Shown: positions 32,922-40,012 of the stretch, one piece after another
Layout: every line of letters begins with the position of its first letter
Numbering within the stretch: position 1 is the first letter of the stretch
Assembly (NCBI GenBank): GCA_023053575.1
Contig: JAKZAP010000015.1
Location: forward strand, 16,178,142-16,242,141
DNA length: 64,000 nt
Direction: 5' to 3'
Source: Branchinecta lynchi
Lineage: Eukaryota; Arthropoda; Branchiopoda; Anostraca; Branchinectidae
Notes under the pieces: model-generated
Database searches by the model: none
Seen by the model: only the letters and a program-made list of their open reading frames with translations
Told to the model about the DNA's origin: nothing
Made by a program: the position numbers and the translations under genes

Positions 32922-34286
32922 TCACAAACTCACATACATATTTTTATTGATAATACCTAATGTAGCTTTTCTTTCATAATATATAACACAGTAAATATTA
33001 TATGGTACAGGCTGAGCGTGTTTTAATGTTAAACTTATTTCAATATCAGCAGTTGTTCCATTATATATACTTGATTCGTGTTTGGAAACATCGAAACAGA
33101 ATAGTGGATATACTTCTTTAAATTCTTCTATACTAACAACACTACCAGTATCAAATGCTAATTGCTTATAGCCCAAATGTATGAACCTATTGTAAAGATT
33201 TGAGTATTTACATTTCTCATCGCTAAAGTCGCATTTGAGTGGTTCTTCAGGATATTTATCCCCATTAATTCTAAGTTCTATGTCTGTTAAATTCATATGA
33301 TCAAACACCATATTATTCATTAATTGATTGTTATGCTTTTCATTTTTCTGTAACATCACAACGATTTTTGTAGGACTATTTCTCTCAGACACAACTTTCC
33401 AGGTGTGCTCCTTATTCTGACTAACATCACTTTTATAACTATTACATGCTTCCCACATCAGATTATGCTTTTTATCCTTAGCAAGATCCTTTTCTAATTC
33501 ACTCATCATTTCGATACTAGGAGCTACAATAGGGATCTTCCAGGATAAATACTCGATTACTACTTTGAAATTAGTATTTCCATTTCTTATAATCATGTTG
33601 TTATCATCATTTCTTCTTAGAAATAATTTATGCGATGCACCTCTGAAGAATCGTTTGTTTCCTTTAAGAAATCCAAACAATTCTGATAATGGTAAATACA
33701 TATTTACTAATTTACTGCTCTTTGTTCTGTTATATCTTTTTTCAAATCCTTTATTATAATTATTATTATTTCTCAAACTGACTGTTCCACCCCCTGCTGC
33801 AGCCCCTGCTACTACTGGAGTTGCAGTAAAAGAAGCAACTACAGGATTAATTTCTTTTCCTTGATTATAATCCTTATACCAGAAATGATTTCTTGCTGCA
33901 CTTCTAGAATAATCATCAGAGTATTCAATCAACTTTGTAACGGTAGTTGTAATACCAACATGATTAATTTTTTCAACCGATTCATCGTTTATTACATACT
34001 CAGCGGTACTGAATAAATTAAATCCATTGTTCGTCAAAGTAGCAACATCGGTTGCAGCTATAGGAGTCCCATCTTCGTTTACTATTCTTACACTGACATC
34101 AAGATAACTTTCACTTGGATAAAACCAGGAATCTAATTTCTTTGTTACGAATTCAAACTCTGATTTATTAGATACATTCACATCTGTTTCTCGAATTTCT
34201 TTAAATTCGTATTTTACCACTGTATCATCCACAAGCGGTTCGTCAAATATGTTCCATTGAGGACTGATAACTTTATTTACTGCCAT
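32922..34286 (-). CDS. Major capsid protein candidate (double jelly-roll)
   Basis: At 454 residues this is the size expected of Polinton major capsid proteins, which form hexon-like double jelly-rolls. The N-terminal part shows KKLDSWFYPSESYLDV followed by LTNNGFNLFSTAEYVINDES. This matches the family pattern of a W/P anchor, a (N)NG...LF motif and a charged strand. A Gly/Ala-rich loop near residues 155-172 could be a surface loop. It lies next to the minor capsid candidate, as is usual. Its role would be building the particle shell. I assign it by pattern and context, not by search. Confidence 0.8.
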   Translation of the reverse strand: MAVNKVISPQWNIFDEPLVDDTVVKYEFKEIRETDVNVSNKSEFEFVTKKLDSWFYPSESYLDVSVRIVNEDGTPIAATDVATLTNNGFNLFSTAEYVINDESVEKINHVGITTTVTKLIEYSDDYSRSAARNHFWYKDYNQGKEINPVVASFTATPVVAGAAAGGGTVSLRNNNNYNKGFEKRYNRTKSSKLVNMYLPLSELFGFLKGNKRFFRGASHKLFLRRNDDNNMIIRNGNTNFKVVIEYLSWKIPIVAPSIEMMSELEKDLAKDKKHNLMWEACNSYKSDVSQNKEHTWKVVSERNSPTKIVVMLQKNEKHNNQLMNNMVFDHMNLTDIELRINGDKYPEEPLKCDFSDEKCKYSNLYNRFIHLGYKQLAFDTGSVVSIEEFKEVYPLFCFDVSKHESSIYNGTTADIEISLTLKHAQPVPYNIYCVIYYERKATLGIINKNMYVSL

Positions 34287-34316
34287 TTATATAAGAAAGA
34301 AATTATTAAATAAAAC

Positions 34317-34673
34317 TTATTTCAGAATCTTTAATCCATTTCCAGTCATTAACGTTTTGATCAAGTCCTGACTTCTTTGATTTAAAATCCTTTTATTTGT
34401 ACCGATAAGATCCTTCATCGATTTTTTGTTTCCAATTACATCAATGAGTTCCTTCTTGTTTACATCGATCAGATCTTTCCCATATTCTATTGCTCTGTTT
34501 TTCAACAACTCAAATCTCGGTTTAATAATATTATTATACATTGACATAGCCCCATCTTTTATTTGTTTTGCTGACGTTTGAAATAACTGGGAATTAACAA
34601 TGTTTTTGAATACACTACCGATTCCACTTCCATACTGCTTTTTATAAAGTAATCGCTTATTATTAATCAACAT
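34317..34673 (-). CDS. Small basic protein between the capsid genes
   Basis: This 118-residue protein is rich in K, N and I. After a Gly-containing stretch (QYGSGIGSVFKNIV, about 14-27) come predicted amphipathic helices. Polintons often have a small protein at this place, compared in the literature with adenovirus minor core or membrane-lytic proteins, but I cannot assign it. It starts in TAAATG, 30 bp after which the next gene in the row follows. Confidence 0.7.
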   Translation of the reverse strand: MLINNKRLLYKKQYGSGIGSVFKNIVNSQLFQTSAKQIKDGAMSMYNNIIKPRFELLKNRAIEYGKDLIDVNKKELIDVIGNKKSMKDLIGTNKRILNQRSQDLIKTLMTGNGLKILK

Positions 34674-34705
34674 TTATAGGTAAATAATTTTATTTCACTA
34701 ATCCT

Positions 34706-35428
34706 TTAAGCTTTTCTTAAATGCAGCACGTATCCAACGTTATCACCATTCAAATCGATAGGTCTTCCCAACTGATCAGTAATTGTCATTCTCAAGGAGT
34801 AAATAAAGTCTTTTGTATTAATAGGAAGGTAGATTAATTGTCTAGGATTCTCAACAATTTGACAACCCGGTTCTGTATTAGGAACAAATGTCCAAATGAC
34901 ATCTGATTTACTTTTGTTTACGATAGAACTGTTTACGAGAGAGCAGTGAATTTGAATTTTATCAACGCTTCTTGTTATATTAGGAAGCTTTGTACCTTCA
35001 TTGATTTTCTTAGATATCTCACTATCCTTCTCAAATCCTAAAATCTGACACAAGTCACTATTAAATATAAACATATATTTTTCTTGTAATAGTATGACAA
35101 ATCTCATAGATGCTGGATTGGATGAAATTACAATAGGACATTTATCTTTTGGGGTATCAAAATACTGACACAAAAAATAATTCAAACAATCATCGTTATA
35201 CATCCCATTAGGAATAGTAACATTCATCCATTCTGTTGCATTATTATCTTCATCTTTCCTGTATTTAAATGTATTATTTCCAAATTTATCACTTATATTA
35301 TGCCACGAATACCACAAAGTACACTGATTCAAACCTATTTCATAATCCCAATTACGATTCAATTCGATTGGTTGACTAAATGTTATATCAATGATACTTT
35401 CATTACCTTCAATGTTTAACAACACCAT
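34706..35428 (-). CDS. Minor capsid (penton-like) protein candidate
   Basis: This 240-residue protein fits the Polinton minor capsid protein, a single jelly-roll that would form the vertices. The N-terminal motif DITFSQPIELNRNWDYEIGL, then NQCTLWYSWHNI, then NVTIPNGMYNDD, matches the family pattern PI.L...Y.(I/V)GL...N(I)...(I)P.G.Y. The C-terminus has short strands and ends at a start region shared with the neighbouring gene. Assignment is by pattern and by its place near the major capsid gene. Confidence 0.78.
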   Translation of the reverse strand: MVLLNIEGNESIIDITFSQPIELNRNWDYEIGLNQCTLWYSWHNISDKFGNNTFKYRKDEDNNATEWMNVTIPNGMYNDDCLNYFLCQYFDTPKDKCPIVISSNPASMRFVILLQEKYMFIFNSDLCQILGFEKDSEISKKINEGTKLPNITRSVDKIQIHCSLVNSSIVNKSKSDVIWTFVPNTEPGCQIVENPRQLIYLPINTKDFIYSLRMTITDQLGRPIDLNGDNVGYVLHLRKA

Positions 35429-35431
35429 TTA

Positions 35432-36256
35432 TTAGAAATATTTTTTATATATTGAATTGTAATTTCTCTTCGTAAGAAATTTATTTCGCATTAACGAATC
35501 CAAAATATCAATAGCTTCATTTCTCACCTCATCAGATGTATTTCCGTTTACTCTGCTACCTATCAAAGTGTATAATTTTGAAATCATTTCATCACAATTC
35601 ATAAATATTCCAGTTCCTTGTTGTCTGATAAAGGGTATACTAGATTGAATTTTTCTTAATCTATCCTTATAGTCTTGTATAAATAAAATAATTTCATCAT
35701 ACTTACTAGAACTATAACTTTTACTTTTCAGACCACCATAACTTTGACTTATCGGTGTTAATTCAGCCAAAGCATCTTCTATATTCTCTGGGTTATCATA
35801 ATAAAAATGAGGCATCTCAAAATATTCCCCTTCATATCTTCTATGATTATCTCTATATTTCACATTAAGTGTTTTTAATAACTCTTTATCAATACCTTCA
35901 TTCAGATCAACAACTTTTATACTTGTTGGAGATGCTTCTAAAGCGGTTGACTGCATTTCTACCCCTGAAACTGGAAGCTGATATGGTTGAATCGTTTCAC
36001 CTAGCTGGAGAAGCCTTGTTCTTGAACTATCATCACCTTCCTGTAGTTTATTTATGATCATTTCAGTGTTTTCTTGTAATTTTTTGATGGTATCTTTAGT
36101 GTTTTCTTTTTGTGCTATAATAACTGGAGCGTTTAATTCTGAAGCATATTCCCGAAATCCTGCCTTCTCCATCTCATTTTGCTGAACCTTTCTTCTCTGA
36201 ATTTCTCTGTTCTTCACTATATCCGATAAAATATCACTCAAGCGTCTTGAATCCAT
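35432..36256 (-). CDS. Polinton structural or scaffold protein, unknown
   Basis: This 274-residue protein is mostly helical and charged. Residues about 5-95 look like coiled coil (ILSDIVKNREIQRRKVQQ, KKLQENTEMIINKLQEG). A VVDLNEGIDKELLKTLNVKY segment (near 114-133) and a PHFYYDNPENIEDAL segment resemble a common Polinton protein of unknown role. The stop lies 3 bp before the start of the minor capsid gene. The location among capsid genes suggests a virion or assembly function, which is inference. Confidence 0.7.
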   Translation of the reverse strand: MDSRRLSDILSDIVKNREIQRRKVQQNEMEKAGFREYASELNAPVIIAQKENTKDTIKKLQENTEMIINKLQEGDDSSRTRLLQLGETIQPYQLPVSGVEMQSTALEASPTSIKVVDLNEGIDKELLKTLNVKYRDNHRRYEGEYFEMPHFYYDNPENIEDALAELTPISQSYGGLKSKSYSSSKYDEIILFIQDYKDRLRKIQSSIPFIRQQGTGIFMNCDEMISKLYTLIGSRVNGNTSDEVRNEAIDILDSLMRNKFLTKRNYNSIYKKYF

Positions 36257-36272
36257 TTATATACAAGTAATT

Positions 36273-37244
36273 TTATTTCATAATAAATTTTGAAAGTTCT
36301 TTTTCATAAAACCCTCCTTGAATTAATTCCCCACTTTTGTCAGATATTTCATAAGTAATGGGAATGGTAGGTCTGATGGTTGCTATCTGAAATACTTCAT
36401 CCGTATAATTAGGTAAATATCCTTTATCAAAAATACTTTTTTCTTTTTTAATTCTGACTAAATCCCCTACTTTGACGTTTCCTGTGATTTTGTAGTCATC
36501 TACTGGAGGAAACAGAGCACTAAAAACCTTTTTCTGATTAACCTTTTTACTAGCATCAACTGGTTTCATTTGTATTGAACGGTGGTACGAGTTATTATAA
36601 TTATTTACGAATACAGGTAAAATATCAATCCATTTACTAGAGTTGTTGTGAGTAAAATATTTCCATAGCTTTTCTTTCAGAGTTCTGTTGAATCGTTCCA
36701 CGATTTGTGCTTTCAGTTCACTTTCCGATGCAAACCAGTGAACGTTATTATTTTTCAAAAAAGTTTGAACATTTCTCATAACAAATTCTTTACCTTTATC
36801 AGTTTGTAGTTTCTTAGGAATTCTTTCTTTAAATATAACACTGAATGCTTTTATTATTTCAGCACCCGTTTTGTCTTTCAGAGGGATACACCAAGCATAT
36901 TTACTAAAGCAATCAATAACAGTTAAAATGTAATTTGTTTTATTATTTTCTTTTTTATATTTCTGCATGTCAACTAAATCAGCTTGCCATTGCTCATCAA
37001 CATAGTGAACATACACTCGCCTCCTTTCAAAGTTATGATAGGAAGGTTTGTGTAACGTATACACATTCTCATTTTGCAACACATTTTTTATTTTATCTTT
37101 AGAAACGTTCACTCCATTTTCTTTTAATTTTCTGTAAATATCATCCACACCTGAATAATTAGAATAATACGTCTTTAAAATATCTGTTTCTGCGTTGAGG
37201 TTTTTTTTAAAAAGCGATTTTTCCTCGATCCGCAAATAACACAA
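36273..37244 (-). CDS. int: Polinton DDE integrase
   Basis: This retrovirus-type integrase inserts the element and makes the 6-bp duplication. The core shows QADLVDM (Asp 89), TDKGKEF (Asp 149) and VERFNRTLKEKL (Glu 183). The upstream YYSNYSGVDDIYRKLKENG block and the C-terminal KVGDLVRI SH3-like part are typical of Polinton and Ginger integrases. The reported start is a TTG inside the zinc-ribbon gene (37175-37342), which overlaps it in another frame. No ATG precedes the conserved block, so translation may need a frameshift at an A/T run or a non-AUG start. The true N-terminus is uncertain. Confidence 0.88.
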   Translation of the reverse strand: MCYLRIEEKSLFKKNLNAETDILKTYYSNYSGVDDIYRKLKENGVNVSKDKIKNVLQNENVYTLHKPSYHNFERRRVYVHYVDEQWQADLVDMQKYKKENNKTNYILTVIDCFSKYAWCIPLKDKTGAEIIKAFSVIFKERIPKKLQTDKGKEFVMRNVQTFLKNNNVHWFASESELKAQIVERFNRTLKEKLWKYFTHNNSSKWIDILPVFVNNYNNSYHRSIQMKPVDASKKVNQKKVFSALFPPVDDYKITGNVKVGDLVRIKKEKSIFDKGYLPNYTDEVFQIATIRPTIPITYEISDKSGELIQGGFYEKELSKFIMK

Positions 37245-37342
37245 TTCCCTTTCAGCATTGGAACATTATTTTTTTGTGACACTGCCTTAAACATTGATTC
37301 AGTGTCAGTGCTCTTTATACATTTCATACAATAAATCTCCAT
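37175..37342 (-). CDS. Zinc-ribbon microprotein overlapping the integrase
   Basis: These 55 residues start at TAAATG and have two Cys pairs, YCMKC (5-8) and CVICG (34-37), around a basic loop and an MLKG motif. The arrangement resembles the small zinc-ribbon domain DUF5679 often seen in Polintons and large DNA viruses. It overlaps the integrase ORF in a different frame over 37175-37244. A run of eight T (plus-strand 37201-37208) lies within the overlap. It could be a separate protein or the frameshifted N-terminus of the integrase. Confidence 0.72.
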   Translation of the reverse strand: MEIYCMKCIKSTDTESMFKAVSQKNNVPMLKGNCVICGSRKNRFLKKTSTQKQIF

Positions 37343-37373
37343 TTATTAGAAAACAATTTTTATAAACGAAAAG

Positions 37374-37706
37374 CTACCAACCCTTCATTTTCCGCTGGAT
37401 GTAGGAAATGCAGTGAAAACCACAGTTTAATTCATCTATATTTTGAACAGCAAGATTTTCATAAGCTATTTTTTTCTTTGAAGTTTTTAGATATTTAACT
37501 ATTTCTTTTCCTGGAGGAATACCGAAAGAATCGAAAAATTCGACATAGGGGGATTCAGGTAGATTACAATACGCAACCCAGTGAGTTCCAGGCATTCCGA
37601 GTTTATCATAATTAATGACACCGCATTCCGAATCGTTTATATGTTTGGGTAGCGTATCTAAAGAGAAAACACCTCGAAACTGTGGTATACTCCCTAATGC
37701 ATCCAT
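37374..37706 (-). CDS. Adenain-like cysteine protease
   Basis: This enzyme would mature capsid proteins. It shows the Ulp1/adenain order His 42 (GTHWVAY), Asp 59 (EFFDSFG), Gln 88 (VQN) and Cys 95 (NCGFHC). The ATG at 37706 lies inside the domain: conserved family sequence (LTNFDI) is encoded upstream in the same frame, with no earlier ATG before a stop at 37776-37778. Expression through a -1 slip from the preceding AT-hook gene is therefore plausible (see site at 37763-37769). The protein would then be about 20 residues longer within this frame. Confidence 0.88.
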   Translation of the reverse strand: MDALGSIPQFRGVFSLDTLPKHINDSECGVINYDKLGMPGTHWVAYCNLPESPYVEFFDSFGIPPGKEIVKYLKTSKKKIAYENLAVQNIDELNCGFHCISYIQRKMKGW

Positions 37707-37729
37707 AATATCAAAATTAGTTAGAGGTC

Positions 37730-38299
37730 CTACTTTACTTTTGCTTCTTTTTTGATATCCCCGTTTTTTGACTTCCTAGGCCTTCCACGTACCCCATGAC
37801 CGACAACTTTTTGTGTTCCTGGAAGTGTAAGCGCGCCACCTGTGTTGACATCATCGTTTTTTTCCTTCCTAGGTCTTCCACGTACCCCATTACCGGTAAC
37901 TTTTTGTGTTCCAGGAAGTTTTAGCGCACCACCTGTGTTGGTTATGTTATCCACCAATTTCTTACCAGCGAATGTACCCAAAGCAGCAGCACCACTTGTT
38001 AAAGCTGCCTTACCAAGGGTAATTGCTAGCGGTATTAAAAATGGAAGTAATCCACCTTTTTGAATCGCTTCTCTCATCTGCTTGTATGATACATCTATGT
38101 CACAACCCTTATTATTCATTTTACAGGTTTCAATTTTATCAATTTGTCGTTTACTTAAAAGTAACTTAACTGGTTCTCGTTCATTTTGTCTACTATGACT
38201 AACACGTATCTGACATTTTTGTTTAGCATCAAAACATTTCTTCAGCTTTCCTTTCTGAAGCTTTGACAAATAAACTGTATACTCAAATATCTCAACCAT
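37730..38299 (-). CDS. Core-like protein with two AT-hooks
   Basis: This 189-residue basic protein begins at TAAATG. It has a Lys/Cys-rich N-terminal part, one hydrophobic segment (LLPFLIPLAITLGKAAL, near 84-100) with small residues after it, and two tandem 31-residue repeats (about 121-151 and 152-182). Each repeat starts NTGGAL(K/T)LPGTQKV and carries an AT-hook RGRPRK (140-145, 171-176). AT-hooks bind the minor groove of A/T-rich DNA, so packaging of element DNA or chromatin contact is likely. The hydrophobic part recalls adenovirus pX/pVI-type proteins, but I cannot prove homology. Confidence 0.75.
   Translation of the reverse strand: MVEIFEYTVYLSKLQKGKLKKCFDAKQKCQIRVSHSRQNEREPVKLLLSKRQIDKIETCKMNNKGCDIDVSYKQMREAIQKGGLLPFLIPLAITLGKAALTSGAAALGTFAGKKLVDNITNTGGALKLPGTQKVTGNGVRGRPRKEKNDDVNTGGALTLPGTQKVVGHGVRGRPRKSKNGDIKKEAKVK
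37763..37769 (-). promoter_or_regulatory. Slippery heptamer, AT-hook gene to protease
   Basis: On the - strand the AT-hook frame reads TCA AAA AAC, giving A AAA AAC in the right register about 33 bases before that gene's stop. A -1 slip leads into the open protease frame upstream of its first ATG. The pattern is the same as in the LTR element at 3602. Confidence 0.55.
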
Positions 38300-38329
38300 T
38301 TATTAGGGAATTAATTTATCATATAAAAT

Positions 38330-38944
38330 TTATTTACCAGCCATCATTTTTTCTATTCTGGTAACGAATGGTTTGTCAACAGGTTTTAGCTCTAGCTCTA
38401 GAAGCCTTTTTAAAATATTTACTACTGCTCTTTCAATATTATCGATACGAGTTTTTTGACCAGCAATCTTTCCTTCAATTATACCGTTATGGGTGTGTTG
38501 CCCAAGAAGCTTTTTGTCATAATCTAAAAGATTCATAGTTAACGTTGCTAAATTAACAGCATCATTTTTGTTTCTAGGGTTTTGAACATTTGTTATCAAC
38601 TTGTTTTCAGCGTTAATCTCTTTATCATTAACTCGAACTATTTCTTTTACAAATAACCCTTTATCTTTGTTCCTTACCAACGAATTATCAGGAGAATCAT
38701 CTATCGCAGTTAATCTGTTGATATCTTCGCTAAAGTATTGGTTGGCTTGCACTTGTCCTGCAGTCATTTGTTCTTTAAATTGATTCATAATCACAGTCAT
38801 AGATCTTAAGCTAATAGCATCCTTGTCTGCCTTGGCATCACCTAAATTTATAATTCGTCTATCATGTAGGTTAATGTTACCATTTTCGTCAGTAACTTTC
38901 GATTCGTTACTAACCTTTTTTCCAACACTACCAAATTTATTCAT
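38330..38944 (-). CDS. Fibre-like protein
   Basis: This 204-residue protein has two copies of a motif typical of trimeric viral and phage fibres: RRIINLGDAKADKDAISLRS (29-48) and NKLITNVQNPRNKNDAVNLA (114-133). The pattern is (N)xx(I/V)xN(L/V)xxPxxxxDAVNLxxL. A predicted coiled coil lies near residues 160-200. I infer a trimeric appendage or attachment protein of the particle. The start is at TAAATG and it is packed 16 bp from the ATPase gene's stop. Confidence 0.7.
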   Translation of the reverse strand: MNKFGSVGKKVSNESKVTDENGNINLHDRRIINLGDAKADKDAISLRSMTVIMNQFKEQMTAGQVQANQYFSEDINRLTAIDDSPDNSLVRNKDKGLFVKEIVRVNDKEINAENKLITNVQNPRNKNDAVNLATLTMNLLDYDKKLLGQHTHNGIIEGKIAGQKTRIDNIERAVVNILKRLLELELKPVDKPFVTRIEKMMAGK

Positions 38945-38960
38945 TTATTATAGAAATAAA

Positions 38961-39638
38961 TTATCCGGTAAATTTTTCAAAGTTTTTCCTGTACTTAAGG
39001 GTTTTATCTTTTATTTTTAAATCTATGAAGAAAAAACCGTAGCCCTTGGTTGCAGTCTCGAATTGTTTGAGAAATTTTTCATCGTCTATACTGGATACAT
39101 GGCTTTGTCTTATTAATTTTACTTCTTTTGGATTAGAACACTGAAAGAATGCAAAATAATTGCACTGGAGCCTTACCACCTTTGGCGTTTTATGATAGCT
39201 CTGTGACAAGTAAATAATTGAAGCATTTTTCTTTCTTCCTCTTATGAATAAATCTTCTATTTTCTTCTGGTCTTTTTCAGTGACAAAATCGTCAAAGATA
39301 ATCAAGTTTTGGTACTCAGGGTCTAAGTCGTCAACATCGACAATATCATCAAGATTGTTACTTACTGTTAAGACTTTCGATTTGCATTGTGACTCCAAAG
39401 TGGTTAAATTGGTTATAAGGTCTTGATATTTATCTTCTTCAAGATCTTTAGCATACAAGTATATTCGGTTGAAACAAAGATATTCATAAATTAAATTCAA
39501 AAGAAGGTTAGTTTTCCCTGTTCCAGAACTACCACAAATTAAGAGTCTGAATGGCCACTGAGGTGCAAGGTCGTGCTTATTCTGATAAGTGTTCTTTTCA
39601 CTAAAGTCATAGACTTTGATTGGAGCCTTTTCATTCAT
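38961..39638 (-). CDS. Genome-packaging ATPase (A32/FtsK-HerA type)
   Basis: This protein would pump DNA into the particle. It has a Walker A GSSGTGKT (36-43) and a Walker B NLIIFDDF (111-118), followed by a polar SQSYHKTP sensor-like segment near residues 143-150. At 225 residues it has the compact size usual for Polinton ATPases. The start is TAAATG. Downstream in transcription is the fibre-like gene, and upstream is a 350-bp tandem repeat separating it from the polymerase gene. Confidence 0.9.
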   Translation of the reverse strand: MNEKAPIKVYDFSEKNTYQNKHDLAPQWPFRLLICGSSGTGKTNLLLNLIYEYLCFNRIYLYAKDLEEDKYQDLITNLTTLESQCKSKVLTVSNNLDDIVDVDDLDPEYQNLIIFDDFVTEKDQKKIEDLFIRGRKKNASIIYLSQSYHKTPKVVRLQCNYFAFFQCSNPKEVKLIRQSHVSSIDDEKFLKQFETATKGYGFFFIDLKIKDKTLKYRKNFEKFTG

Positions 39639-39659
39639 TTATTTAGGAAGAATTTTTCA

Positions 39660-40012
39660 TTATAAGATTTACTTGAGTATTTTAAGTATATACCTGAAGT
39701 TTTGAAGTAGGTACTTGAATTTTTTAAGTAGGTACTTGATTTTTTAAGTAGGGACTTGAAGTTTTGAAGTAGGTACTTGAAGTTTTGAAGTAGGGACTTG
39801 ATTTTTTTAAGTAGGTACTTGATTTTTTAAGTAGGGACTTGAAGTTTTGAAGTAGGTACTTGAATTTTTTAAGTAGGAACTTGAAGTTTTGAAGTAGGTA
39901 CTTGAAGTTTTGAAGTAGGTACTCGAAGTTTTGAAGTAGGTACTTGAATTTTTTAAGTAGGTACTTGAATTTTTTAAGTAGGTACTTGAAGTTTTGAAGT
40001 AGGTACTTGAAT
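39660..40012. repeat. Array of about 22-bp repeats between ATPase and polymerase
   Basis: About 15 copies of a unit like GTAGGTACTTGAAGTTTTGAA, or its TTTTTTAA variant, fill the gap. The last copy runs to the polymerase stop codon. Two unit types (GTTTTGAA and TTTTTTAA) alternate irregularly. Confidence 0.85.

Noticed and set aside
39660..40012. The 22-bp array as a CRISPR array
   Set aside because: Units are contiguous with no unique spacers and lie in a eukaryotic transposon.
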